35,099 bases of DNA from an uncultured Sulfitobacter sp. (GCA_937928635.1 CALFWM010000086.1:1-35099), one strand, 5' to 3'. Shown: positions 1-8,672, numbered from the stretch's first letter. The notes: generated by a model from the sequence alone, not told the origin. Numbers and translations: made by a program.

Positions 1-84
1 TCAAACCGATAGAGCCGGCCGCAGGTTGAAGCGGTGGCTTCGCCTCAGACATCTGAAAGAAATCAAACCGATACCTCAAACCGA
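1..84. repeat. Three copies of a 9-bp direct repeat TCAAACCGA
   Basis: Copies start at 1, 63 and 76; the first two extend to TCAAACCGATA. The first copy touches the window edge, so the array may continue outside. No function can be assigned. Confidence 0.5.
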
Positions 85-258
85 CAAATCGAAATCAGCG
101 AGTTTTTCAACAATATCAGTCCAGAGTGACATATGCTGTGCTTTATTTGGATGACTGCTTTGCCTTTGCTGACGGTCCTGTGTTTGCATGGCTATTCAGG
201 TTGTGCCCCCTGATTCAGCTTTGCGCACAAGTCAATATGAACTATCTACTATGTTAGT
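1..258. other. Non-coding window edge with short direct repeats
   Basis: I see no convincing gene here. The 9-mer TCAAACCGA occurs three times (1-9, 63-71, 76-84). A reading frame ending with the stop at 127-129 cannot be extended to a start inside the window, because the same frame has a stop at 10-12. The stretch is AT-richer than the dehydrogenase genes that follow. Text around 108-122 (gagtttttcaacaatatc) is reminiscent of sequence often found just past transposase genes, but no transposase or terminal inverted repeat can be shown. Confidence 0.4.
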
Positions 259-819
259 ATGCGACGCCAAAATACACTCCACATCATCACTGCCGCAACA
301 ATGGCGTTCTCACTCTTATTCGGTGTTTTCCTTATAGTCAGGACCGGTTTTCCGACAGCGGATGTGATTGCACAGCAGGCGGCGAACCGACCACTTATCC
401 AAATCGCTGAATTCAGCCCTGGTGATGTAGAAATTGTATCGTTGAATAGTCGCAGGGTGATTGTTTGGAGGCGCAATGAGGCCGATAGGACACTTGCAGC
501 GAGCCAAAACACACCGGAAGATTGGCGACATCAGAAATCAAGAGTTTTGGGGCAAATCGAACCTGCCTTTGCAGACGACACAAATTTGACGTTGAACAAT
601 GAATGGTTTTTTACATTGGCAGAGTTTCCCAACAAGTATCAATATCTGTTGCTGAGAATGGGCGATTTTCAGGGCTTTTTTGAAGGCCGATATGCGATCC
701 ACTTTGACTTGGCTGGTCGTGTCAGAAAGGGCAGTGGTAGCACGAACCTTACTGTCATTGAATCTGAGTATGTCGACAACGGGCAAAGCATTCAGCTTTT
801 TCTTGATGGAAAACCTTGA
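259..819 (+). CDS. Rieske-like membrane-anchored protein lacking all Fe-S ligands
   Basis: The product is 186 aa. Residues 8-27 form one hydrophobic anchor. From about residue 35 it follows the cytochrome bc1 Rieske subunit as I remember it: 'PGDVEIVSLNSRRVIVWRRNEAD' matches the PGxxxxVxxxGKPVFIRRRTEAD region, and residues 135-158 match the [24 protein letters not shown] region without a gap. Both ligand boxes are gone: CTHLGC is replaced by F-P-N-K-Y-Q (123-128) and CPCHG by E-G-R-Y-A (142-146). The whole protein contains no cysteine, so it cannot carry a [2Fe-2S] cluster. No petB or petC lies nearby. The gene is AT-richer than its neighbours. ATG at 259 is chosen because it keeps a short basic stretch before the anchor; ATG at 301 would remove part of it. 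The Rieske fold is an inference; the missing ligands are seen directly. Confidence 0.75.
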   Translation: MRRQNTLHIITAATMAFSLLFGVFLIVRTGFPTADVIAQQAANRPLIQIAEFSPGDVEIVSLNSRRVIVWRRNEADRTLAASQNTPEDWRHQKSRVLGQIEPAFADDTNLTLNNEWFFTLAEFPNKYQYLLLRMGDFQGFFEGRYAIHFDLAGRVRKGSGSTNLTVIESEYVDNGQSIQLFLDGKP

Positions 820-881
820 CGCAGACATTGGCGCAACCGCGACAAAATCACACTTTGTCCAGAGACCTAGCCCCCACCCAC

Positions 882-3305
882 CTAAGCCCGCAACCGTTCC
901 CCTTTGGGATCAAACGGCGGCTCCGCTAAAATCACCGCTTTGTGTGGCTGGCCGAGCACCATCACCTGCACTTCATCCCCAGGCTGGACACCATTCACAA
1001 ACCCGAGAGCCAGTGATTGGCCCACCGTGTAGCCATAGGCACCGGATGTCACGCGACCAATGCCCCTACCATCTTTGAAAATAGGCTCACCACCTGTCGC
1101 GTCAGCGTTTGACGCGTCAGTCTGGGCTGCATCCAACTGCAACACCACCAGATGTTCGCGCGCAGGCTTGGCGAGGGTTTCGCCAACCGCCGCTTTGTTC
1201 AGGAAATCTTTGTCCATCTTGCACAGCCGGTCCAGCCCAACCTCCTGCGGCCAATACTCCGGTGAATACTCCCGGCTCCAGGAGCCATAGCCCTTTTCAA
1301 CCCGCAGGGACATCAGCGCCCGTGACCCGACAGGCCCCACACCCACATCTTTGCCCGCCGCAATCAGCGCTGCAAACAACCGTTCCTGTTGGGCGGTGTC
1401 GCAATGCAACTCCCAGCCCAGATCACCTGTAAAGCTGACCCTGAGCGCAAGGCAGCGCACCCCGCCTAGCTCAATCCAGGCCGACCGCATGAAAGGGAAA
1501 TCAGCGGTGGCAAGTGACGTGTTGGTCATCCGCTGCAACATCTCGCGTGATCTGGGGCCCGCGACATTAAATCCGCACATTGCCTCTGTCTGGCTCTCAA
1601 ACACCACGCCTGCGGGCAATGGCACCTCTTTGAAGAACCGCTGATGATAACGCTCCGCCATGCCCGACCCGATGATCCAGAACTCTTCCTCTCCCAGACG
1701 CGTGACCGTGAAATCCCCGGCAATACCGCCATTGACCCCAATAAGCGGTGTCAGGCAAGACCGCCCCACCGTTTTTGGCATATTGTTGGCAAATAGCGCG
1801 TTAAGCCAGTCCTCGGCCCCTGCCCCTGTCACGCGGTATTTGGCAAAGTTGGAGATGTCGATGATGCCCGCATTGGCCCGCAACATCTTGCATTCGGTGC
1901 CAACCTGTTCCCACCAACCCTGGCGCGTGAACCCTTCTGTGGTGTCCTTTGCCCCCACGGGATAGCCAAAATAAAGCGGATGCTCCCAGCCGTAGTTCAG
2001 CCCAAAGACCGCGCCCAACTGCGCCTGCGCGTCATAGGCGGGGCGTTTGCGCATGGGGCGGCCCGCATCGCGTTCCTCATGCGGGAAATGGATTTTGAAG
2101 CGGTTGGCATATTGGTCCCCCACCCGCGCCTTGGTAAAGGCCGCGTCCGCCCAATCGCCAAAGCGCGCCACATCCCAGGCAAACATGTCATAGCGGCTTT
2201 CACCTTTGACGATCCAATCCGCCGCCAGCAGGCCCATGCCGCCGGATTGAGAGAACCCCGGAATGATGCCGTTACAGCAGAAATAATTTTGCAATTCGGG
2301 CACCGGACCAAACAACACATTGGAATCCGGCGACCAGATCATCGGCCCGTTGATCACCCGTTTGATGCCCGCACTGCCAACCGCTGGCACGCGTTCAATG
2401 GCGCGCATCATGTTGTCCTCGATCCGCTCCAGATCATCGGCAAACAACTCATGGCCAAAGCCCTGCGGCGTGCCGTCCTCCGCCCAGAACCGCATGTCTT
2501 TTTCGTAGGCCCCTACCAGCAGCCCCTTGCCCTCCTGGCGCAGGTAATACTCCCCGTCCCGGTCCGCGACGGACGGCAAACGGCGGTCCAGCCCGTCGAT
2601 TTCTGCAATGGTTTCGGTGACAAAATACTGGTGCTCTGTGGGCTGCAACGGCAGTGTCAGCCCCGCCAGTGCAGCCACCTCGCGGCCCCACAGCCCGGCT
2701 GCGTTGACCACCCATTGGGTATGAATGTCGCCCTTGGCCGTGCGCACGATCCATGACCCGTCGGGTTGTTGCTCCGTGCCGGTGACCGGGCAAAAGCGGA
2801 TGATTTCCGCCCCGTTTTGCCGCGCACCGCTGGCATAGGCATTGGTGACGCCTGAGGGGTCCACGTTACCGCCGTTTTCCTCAAACATGATACAGCGGAT
2901 GCCATCATAGTTGACCAGCGGGTGCAGGTCCTCGGCCTCCGCGCGGCTGACCTCGCGAAAGGGCATGTCGTAGTATTTCGCCTTGGCGGCCTGAAGGCGC
3001 AGCTGATGCTCGCGCGCCTCCGTCTGTGCCAGGTACAGCGAACCGGGCTGAAACACGCCGCAGCTTTGCCCCGTCTCGGCCTCCAGCGCATTATACAGGT
3101 CCATCGTATAATTCTGGATGCGCGTGATGTTGTTGTTGTCATGCAACCCGTGGATGTTGGCGGCCGCATGCCAGGTGGAGCCACTGGTCAGCTCATCCCG
3201 TTCCAACAGGCACACATCAGTCCAGCCCAGTTTTGTAAGATGATAGAGGATCGAGCAGCCGATGACGCCGCCTCCGATGACAACAGCTTGGGCATGGGTG
3301 CGCAT
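882..3305 (-). CDS. FAD-dependent dehydrogenase / GcvT fusion (dimethylglycine/sarcosine dehydrogenase-like)
   Basis: This 807-aa protein has a DAO-type FAD domain with GGGVIG at 11-16, followed by a GcvT-type folate-binding half from about residue 425. Family members oxidise N-methylated amines such as dimethylglycine or sarcosine and pass the one-carbon unit to tetrahydrofolate. The segment GSTWHAA contains His46, which corresponds to the histidine that binds FAD covalently in dimethylglycine dehydrogenase. The GcvT half shows AGDFTV and FTGDLGWELH, typical of folate-binding T-protein domains. ATG at 3305 is chosen because AGGA lies 8 nt upstream; a GTG at 3335 is in frame but has no such site. 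It is transcribed away from a paralog starting at 3568. The substrate cannot be fixed from sequence; sarcosine, dimethylglycine and other methylated amines remain possible. Confidence 0.88.
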   Translation of the reverse strand: MRTHAQAVVIGGGVIGCSILYHLTKLGWTDVCLLERDELTSGSTWHAAANIHGLHDNNNITRIQNYTMDLYNALEAETGQSCGVFQPGSLYLAQTEAREHQLRLQAAKAKYYDMPFREVSRAEAEDLHPLVNYDGIRCIMFEENGGNVDPSGVTNAYASGARQNGAEIIRFCPVTGTEQQPDGSWIVRTAKGDIHTQWVVNAAGLWGREVAALAGLTLPLQPTEHQYFVTETIAEIDGLDRRLPSVADRDGEYYLRQEGKGLLVGAYEKDMRFWAEDGTPQGFGHELFADDLERIEDNMMRAIERVPAVGSAGIKRVINGPMIWSPDSNVLFGPVPELQNYFCCNGIIPGFSQSGGMGLLAADWIVKGESRYDMFAWDVARFGDWADAAFTKARVGDQYANRFKIHFPHEERDAGRPMRKRPAYDAQAQLGAVFGLNYGWEHPLYFGYPVGAKDTTEGFTRQGWWEQVGTECKMLRANAGIIDISNFAKYRVTGAGAEDWLNALFANNMPKTVGRSCLTPLIGVNGGIAGDFTVTRLGEEEFWIIGSGMAERYHQRFFKEVPLPAGVVFESQTEAMCGFNVAGPRSREMLQRMTNTSLATADFPFMRSAWIELGGVRCLALRVSFTGDLGWELHCDTAQQERLFAALIAAGKDVGVGPVGSRALMSLRVEKGYGSWSREYSPEYWPQEVGLDRLCKMDKDFLNKAAVGETLAKPAREHLVVLQLDAAQTDASNADATGGEPIFKDGRGIGRVTSGAYGYTVGQSLALGFVNGVQPGDEVQVMVLGQPHKAVILAEPPFDPKGERLRA

Positions 3306-3376
3306 GGGGTTTGTCCTGGGTTGGATTGTTCTCACCCAGCAATCTGACCTTGCGCAGGCATCACCAATTGCCCAAA

Positions 3377-3395
3377 TGCGACACCTCTTGTCGCA
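3377..3395. promoter_or_regulatory. Inverted repeat, likely operator between divergent dehydrogenase genes
   Basis: TGCGACA (3377-3383) and TGTCGCA (3389-3395) form a perfect 7-bp inverted repeat with a 5-bp spacer. A third half-site TGTCGCA lies at 3487-3493. The repeat sits in the 262-bp gap between two divergent dehydrogenase genes (starts at 3305 and 3568). This layout suits a regulator acting on both promoters; the regulator is not in the window. Confidence 0.45.
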
Positions 3396-3567
3396 GCAGA
3401 CGGAAATATGCGCGAGTCTCTGTCACCCGGGCCGCCTCCTCCCCTGTTCAATTGATGTCAATGCATGTGCTGATTTCGCCACTTCATGTCGCAAACGTTC
3501 TTGCCGCGCGGTCTTGCTTCCCGCAGTCTTTGCCGAAAAGCAGCACCGTTTATCAAGAGGTCACCCC

Positions 3568-5985
3568 ATGCAAACCACCACCCGCGTATGCGTCATTGGC
3601 GGAGGCGTCGTGGGCGCCTCGGTGCTCTATCACCTCACCAAACTTGGCTGGTCGGACGTGATGTTGCTGGAGCGCGCGGAGCTGACTTCCGGGTCCACAT
3701 GGCATGCGGCAGGCGGGTTTCACACGCTGAATGGCGACACCAACATGGCGGCCCTTCAGGGCTATACCATTCGCCTTTACAAGGAGTTGGAAGAAATCAC
3801 CGGCCTGTCCTGTGGCCTGCACCATGTGGGTGGCGTGACCCTGGCAGACAATCAGGACCGGTTTGACATGCTGCTGGCTGAACGCGCCAAACATCGGTTC
3901 ATGGGGCTGGAGACCGAAATTGTTGGCCCCGAAGAGATCAGGAAAATCGCCCCCGTGACCAATCTTGAGGGGATCATCGGCGCGCTTTACGACCCGCTTG
4001 ATGGGCATCTGGACCCGTCCGGCACCACCCACGCCTATGCCAAGGCTGCGCGCATGGGCGGGGCGACAATTCAAACGCACACCATGGTCACAGCGACGGT
4101 GCAGCGCGCCGATGGCACCTGGGATGTTGTGACCGACAAGGGCCGGGTGCACGCCGAACATGTGGTGAACGCGGGCGGATTATGGGCGCGCGAAGTAGGC
4201 GCGATGGCGGGCGTCTATTTCCCACTGCACCCCATGGAGCATCAATATCTGATCACCGAAGATGTGCCGTTGATTGTTGAGATGATGGCCGATGGGCGTG
4301 AACATCCCCATGTGATGGACCCCGCCGGGGAAAGCTACCTGCGGCAGGAACGCAATGGGCTATGTATCGGTTTTTACGAACAAACCTGTCGTCCCTGGGC
4401 CGTTGGGGGTACATCGTACGACTTTGGTCAGGAACTGCTGCCGGATGATTTTGACAAGATCGAAGACAGTATTGAGTTTGCCTACAAACGCTTTCCCGAT
4501 CTGGAACGTGCGGGCGTGAAAAACGTGATCCATGGGCCGTTTACCTTTGCACCCGATGGCAATCCGCTGGTCGGCCCGGTGCCAGGCATGCGCAACTACT
4601 GGTCCGCTTGCGGCGTGATGGCGGGCTTTTCCCAAGGGGGCGGCGTGGGCCTGACGCTCGCCCAATGGATGGTCGAGGGGGAGCCGGAGCGCGATGTGAT
4701 GGCCATGGATGTGGCCCGTTTTGGGGAGTGGATTACGCCCGGTTACACCCTGCCCAAAGTGATCGAGAACTACCAAAAACGTTTCTCCGTCGCTTATCCG
4801 AACGAAGAACTGCCCGCCGCGCGGCCCAACCGCACGACCCCGATGTACGACATTTTCTCCGGCATGGGCGCAGTGTGGGGGCAGCAATACGGGCTTGAGG
4901 TGGTGAATTATTTTGCCCAAGGGGATGAGCCGACCTATGAGACCCCTTCCTTCCGCCGTTCTGACGCCTTTGACGCCACCGCACGCGAGGTGCGCGGCGT
5001 GCGCAGCGGCGTGGGCATCAATGAGGTGCAGAACTTTGGTAAGTATCTGGTATCGGGGCCAAAAGCCCGCGATTGGCTGGATCGCATCATGGCGGGGCGT
5101 GTGCCGCAGATGGGTCGCCTGTCCCTGACGCCAATGTTGTCCCCCAAAGGCAAGTTGATTGGTGATTTCACCATTTCCTGTCTGGGGCCGGAGCAGTTTC
5201 AGCTAACTGCCTCCTATGGCGCGCAGGCCTATCACTGGCGGTGGTTTCAGCAGCACCTCGAGGACGGCGTGCAGATTGAAAACGTCTCGGACCGCCGCAC
5301 GGGGTTTCAGATTGCGGGGCCAAAAGCGCGGGAGGTGCTTGCGGCCTGCACCCAAGAAGACCTTAGCAATTTTAATTTCTTGGATGTGCGCCCTATGGTG
5401 ATCGGCATGACCGATTGTCTGGTGCAACGGGTCAGTTTCACCGGCGATCTGGGGTATGAAATTTACTGTGATCCCATGGCGCAGCGCCAGTTGTGGCAGA
5501 CCTTGTGGCAGGCCGGACAGCCCCATGGCATGGTGCCTTTTGGCATGCGCGCGATGATGTCGCTGCGGCTTGATAGGTTCTTTGGCGGGTGGCTGCTGGA
5601 GTTTGGGCCGGACTACACGGCGGCTGAAACGGGGCTGGATCGGTTTATTTCATGGAAGAAAAACACTGACTTTATTGGTCGAACGGCGGCGGAGGCGGAG
5701 CGCGCGACGGGGGCCGCGCGCAAGCTGGTCGCCTTTGACGTGGCGGCGGACGATGCTGATGTGCAGGGGTATGAGCCGATTTGGCTGGAGGGTGCCGTGG
5801 TTGGGTTTTGCACCTCCGGCGGATATGCGCATCACGCGGGCAAATCAATTGCGCAGGGGTTTGTCCCCCGGGAGCGCGCGGTGGACGGGTTGAAGGTAGA
5901 AATCGAAATTCTGGGCCAGATGTGCGCGGCCACGCTGATCACTACACCGCTGTTTGATGCAGATGGTGCACGGATGCGAGGGTAA
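3568..5985 (+). CDS. FAD-dependent dehydrogenase / GcvT fusion, paralog (dimethylglycine/sarcosine dehydrogenase-like)
   Basis: This 805-aa protein is a full-length paralog of the divergent gene ending at 882. It shares the same order: FAD-binding GGGVVG at 11-16, GSTWHAAG with His46 as the probable covalent FAD attachment site, an FAO-type middle region, and a GcvT-type folate half with IGDFTI and FTGDLGYEIY. The first 48 residues of the two proteins align without gaps, but the residues after WHAA differ (GGFHTLNG here, ANIHGLHD in the other), which suggests different substrates. ATG at 3568 is chosen because AGAGG lies 7 nt upstream and the FAD motif follows at once; the frame stays open upstream to 3262, but that extension has no family similarity. 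The role is inferred as oxidative demethylation of a methylated amine feeding C1-folate. Confidence 0.88.
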   Translation: MQTTTRVCVIGGGVVGASVLYHLTKLGWSDVMLLERAELTSGSTWHAAGGFHTLNGDTNMAALQGYTIRLYKELEEITGLSCGLHHVGGVTLADNQDRFDMLLAERAKHRFMGLETEIVGPEEIRKIAPVTNLEGIIGALYDPLDGHLDPSGTTHAYAKAARMGGATIQTHTMVTATVQRADGTWDVVTDKGRVHAEHVVNAGGLWAREVGAMAGVYFPLHPMEHQYLITEDVPLIVEMMADGREHPHVMDPAGESYLRQERNGLCIGFYEQTCRPWAVGGTSYDFGQELLPDDFDKIEDSIEFAYKRFPDLERAGVKNVIHGPFTFAPDGNPLVGPVPGMRNYWSACGVMAGFSQGGGVGLTLAQWMVEGEPERDVMAMDVARFGEWITPGYTLPKVIENYQKRFSVAYPNEELPAARPNRTTPMYDIFSGMGAVWGQQYGLEVVNYFAQGDEPTYETPSFRRSDAFDATAREVRGVRSGVGINEVQNFGKYLVSGPKARDWLDRIMAGRVPQMGRLSLTPMLSPKGKLIGDFTISCLGPEQFQLTASYGAQAYHWRWFQQHLEDGVQIENVSDRRTGFQIAGPKAREVLAACTQEDLSNFNFLDVRPMVIGMTDCLVQRVSFTGDLGYEIYCDPMAQRQLWQTLWQAGQPHGMVPFGMRAMMSLRLDRFFGGWLLEFGPDYTAAETGLDRFISWKKNTDFIGRTAAEAERATGAARKLVAFDVAADDADVQGYEPIWLEGAVVGFCTSGGYAHHAGKSIAQGFVPRERAVDGLKVEIEILGQMCAATLITTPLFDADGARMRG

Positions 5986-6028
5986 CCGACCGCTTACGTT
6001 TTTTGGACTCCGCCCGTAGGGTGCGCCC

Positions 6029-6646
6029 ATGACACAGCCAACCCTGCCGATCATCATCCTTGCTGCGGGCGCATCAACCCGGATGCGCGGGCGCGACAAG
6101 CTGTTGGAGGAGGTGGACGGTATCCCGTTGATCCGCCGTCAAGCCATGCTGGCGCGGCGCGTGACCGCCGGACCTGTTATCATCGCCCTGCCCCTCGCCC
6201 CACATGCTAGATACGAAGCATTGGCCGGGTTGGACGTGACCTGCCTGGCCGTACGTCAAGCGCCAGAAGGCATGGGTGCCTCGTTGCGCGCGGCGGTGCA
6301 CAGGCTGCCGGTGACCTGTTCGCATGTGATGGTGCTGCTGGGGGATATGCCAGACCTGACGGAAGATGACATGAATACCGTTGTTCAAGCTGTTGATTTG
6401 ACGTCAAATACACTGATTTGGCGGGGCGCGACGCAGGACGGGATACCGGGACATCCCATCATCTTTCATGCGGATTTGTTTGAGCGGCTCAAAGCGCTGA
6501 AGGGCGACAGCGGCGGGCGCGACGTGGTGCGGGCGGCGGGCAAAAAGGTTCTGCATGTGCCCCTGCCGGGTGCGCACGCGCGGCTTGATCTGGACACACC
6601 GGAGGCTTGGGCGGCCTGGCGCAAGACTAAAGACCGGACCCCTTAG
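6029..6646 (+). CDS. MocA/MobA-like nucleotidyltransferase (molybdenum cofactor type)
   Basis: The 205-aa product has the NTP-transferase signature LAAGASTRMRGRDK near the start (residues 11-24), GDMPDL in the middle, and PGHP followed by F. Together these indicate the MocA-type family (NTP_transf_3), whose members attach CMP or GMP to molybdopterin in the cytoplasm. The segment QAPEGMGASLRAA is typical of MocA rather than MobA. An AGGG lies 7 nt before the ATG. It begins 43 bp after the upstream dehydrogenase and could be co-transcribed. Its last 20 bp overlap the end of the convergent RTX-Hint gene. No molybdoenzyme is encoded in the window, so the client enzyme is unknown. Confidence 0.82.
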   Translation: MTQPTLPIIILAAGASTRMRGRDKLLEEVDGIPLIRRQAMLARRVTAGPVIIALPLAPHARYEALAGLDVTCLAVRQAPEGMGASLRAAVHRLPVTCSHVMVLLGDMPDLTEDDMNTVVQAVDLTSNTLIWRGATQDGIPGHPIIFHADLFERLKALKGDSGGRDVVRAAGKKVLHVPLPGAHARLDLDTPEAWAAWRKTKDRTP

Positions 6647-8405
6647 AGCGATCAAGCGTCAGCACATGGGCTTCATGGGCGCGCAACAATCGCCGGGCGG
6701 CGGGATAGTTTTTGATGCCCTGCGCGCCCTCAAGCTCCGGGAACAGATCAAGGATTTCGCGGCGTTGATCCGTCTGGATGCCTGCCATGGCGTGATCACC
6801 GGGGTGAAAACTCTCTGCCCAAACCCCGTCGGCCAGCACCACCTCATGACGGTCAAACATCAGATGGATGTAGCTGACCTTTGGCGTTGGCTGCACCTCT
6901 ACCCCGTCAAGCCCGGTCAGGTGTTTGGCGGCCACCAGAACCTCGCGTTCGCCAAACATCACCTCGGCAAGTTCTGAGGTGATCAGCATGCGGTGATTGG
7001 GGCTGACACACATATCCCGCATCGGGGCGTCCGGGCCCAAAGCCCCGGTGCGGATCAAAATCGGGAAATAGGCCGGCATGCGGGTCAGATCCGCGCGGTT
7101 CAGATTGCGCCGGCCAACCCAACGCAGCTCTTGCTCCCCGTTGTCGCGGGTGAGTACGCGTTCGCCCACCTTCAGCTGCTGCACCGGCACCTCGCCCCGC
7201 CGTGTTGCGATGCGCGTGCCGGGGGTGAAACAAATGATAACTTCTTCGATTTCAGAATAGGTTGTGATGCCGATGCTGGCGCCGTTTGCATCAAAGAACT
7301 CGATGGAGCCTGCCTCTGGTGCGCCTTCGGTCAGGATATATTGCGCACGGTCCAGACCGCTCAGGTCCAGCACATCCAAATCGGAATTGTCCGCATCCTC
7401 GCCCCCGATGATGGTATGCGCGCCGCCAGAACTGAACGTAAAGAGATCAGAGGCCTGCCCGCCCTCCGCGATGTCATTGCCTCCGCCAGAGACCAGCGTG
7501 TCTTGCCCCTCGCCGCCCAGAATGTTGTCATCGCCGGCACCGCCATCCAACAGGTCGTCACCACCCTGACCCAGGATTGTGTCGTTTCCTGAACCGCCGG
7601 TGATGGTGTCATTCCCTGCCTCAAGCGGGGTGACATCGACGTCATCAATCACATCCCCCGACAGGGTAAAACCGGATTGGGAGGCGCGGGTTTCAAGGGT
7701 GAATTCAATGAATTCACGGTTTTCAAACTGTGCGGAGAAGAACGCATCAGGATCACTGGGGTTGTTTTGCTCCGTGCCGGACGCGGTGACGGTGCCGCCC
7801 GTCGTTGTGACATTCAGGGAGGTGCCCGGCGCGGTGCCAAAGGCTGTGAAACTCCCGGCATCTACGGTGACAGATTCCTGATCTCCGGGACTGTTCTGAT
7901 CCAGATCGTTGAACGTGCCGGTGGAATTGAGCGCAACGGGTTCCCCTGTGGCGGGGTCAAAAAACTCCAGCCTGAAGGTGGCGGTCTCACCCTGAAACTG
8001 GCGCCCGCCGCCGCGGTTCAGCAGGATTTCAAAGCCGCGCCCGCCTGTCAGATCAACGGGAAGGTCCGTGTTTGATGTGGCCACCAGCACCAGACGGCCA
8101 GAAATGGAGGTGCCGTCTTCCAGTTGTGCCACATCGCGGTAAATCGCGCTGTCCCCCACAGCCGCGCCATTGGGGGTGTTGCCCTCCGCATTGCGGATGT
8201 TGAGGGTGATGGGCGTGGCGTCCTGGCCCGGTGCGGTCCCGATACCGGCATCGCCAAACAGCAGATCATCCCCACTGCCGCCGTCAATCTGGTCATCACC
8301 GCCCTCACCCGACACCAGATCATTACCGCCCCCTGCGGTAATCTGATCGTCCTCTGCGGTGCCCTGAAGCGTATCGGTTCCCGGTGTTCCATTGATCACG
8401 GCCAT
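6627..8405 (-). CDS. RTX calcium-binding protein with C-terminal Hint domain
   Basis: The product is 592 aa. Residues about 8-60 are RTX nonapeptides (GGxGxDxLx). A beta-rich unknown domain follows to about 265, then a second RTX block to about 330. From Cys392 a Hint domain runs to the end (CFTPGTRIATRRGE, SPNHR, FDRHEVVLADG, a terminal FPEL segment). RTX repeats bind Ca2+ outside the cell; Hint domains rearrange the peptide bond before their first cysteine and can cleave the chain. There is no N-terminal signal peptide, as expected for type I secretion. ATG at 8405 is chosen because GGGGAGG lies 8 nt upstream; ATG at 8444 and GTG at 8456 are also in frame. The last 20 bp overlap the convergent MocA-like gene. 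Confidence 0.85.
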   Translation of the reverse strand: MAVINGTPGTDTLQGTAEDDQITAGGGNDLVSGEGGDDQIDGGSGDDLLFGDAGIGTAPGQDATPITLNIRNAEGNTPNGAAVGDSAIYRDVAQLEDGTSISGRLVLVATSNTDLPVDLTGGRGFEILLNRGGGRQFQGETATFRLEFFDPATGEPVALNSTGTFNDLDQNSPGDQESVTVDAGSFTAFGTAPGTSLNVTTTGGTVTASGTEQNNPSDPDAFFSAQFENREFIEFTLETRASQSGFTLSGDVIDDVDVTPLEAGNDTITGGSGNDTILGQGGDDLLDGGAGDDNILGGEGQDTLVSGGGNDIAEGGQASDLFTFSSGGAHTIIGGEDADNSDLDVLDLSGLDRAQYILTEGAPEAGSIEFFDANGASIGITTYSEIEEVIICFTPGTRIATRRGEVPVQQLKVGERVLTRDNGEQELRWVGRRNLNRADLTRMPAYFPILIRTGALGPDAPMRDMCVSPNHRMLITSELAEVMFGEREVLVAAKHLTGLDGVEVQPTPKVSYIHLMFDRHEVVLADGVWAESFHPGDHAMAGIQTDQRREILDLFPELEGAQGIKNYPAARRLLRAHEAHVLTLDRSKGSGL

Positions 8406-8465
8406 GGCAGCAGCCTCCCCAAATTGGTGTCGCGCATATTGCATGGGCTGTACCACGCCTATTTT

Positions 8466-8479
8466 GTCTAAAATTAGAC
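8466..8479. promoter_or_regulatory. Short palindrome upstream of the RTX-Hint gene
   Basis: GTCTAA-AA-TTAGAC is an inverted repeat with 6-bp arms, about 60 bp before the ATG at 8405. The stretch AAATTAGACC from this site recurs at 9317-9326, at the translation start of the next Hint gene. It may be an operator or part of the 5' leader; evidence is limited to symmetry and recurrence. Confidence 0.25.
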
Positions 8480-8606
8480 CGATAAGGCAGGGATTCTAAG
8501 GGAATAACGCCGCCTTTACCTCAGGTGAGAATTTCCCGCAGGAAACCGCCGAAAAGCAGCGGGTTTTGGAAACAATGATACTGAAATGGCAGGATTGAAT
8601 AAAGAT

Positions 8607-8630
8607 GGGGCAACAGTTTCCTGTTGCCCC
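8607..8630 (-). terminator. Hairpin terminator of the stand-alone Hint gene
   Basis: GGGGCAACAG and CTGTTGCCCC form a perfect 10-bp stem. Read on the minus strand the loop is GAAA and the stem is followed by a T-rich tail (ATCTTTATT). It lies 43 bp past the stop at 8673. Confidence 0.75.
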
Positions 8631-8672
8631 GCCTGAAAGAGTGCGAATTTATGGCTTACAAACGCCACATAC

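Noticed and set aside
841..859. GACAAA-N7-TTTGTC inverted repeat as terminator between two convergent genes
   Set aside because: The stem is short (6 bp), AT-rich and lacks a T-run, so it is not a supported terminator.
3262..3567. N-terminal extension of the second dehydrogenase
   Set aside because: The ribosome site AGAGG before 3568 and the immediate flavin motif mark the true start; the extension is non-family sequence overlapping the divergent promoter.
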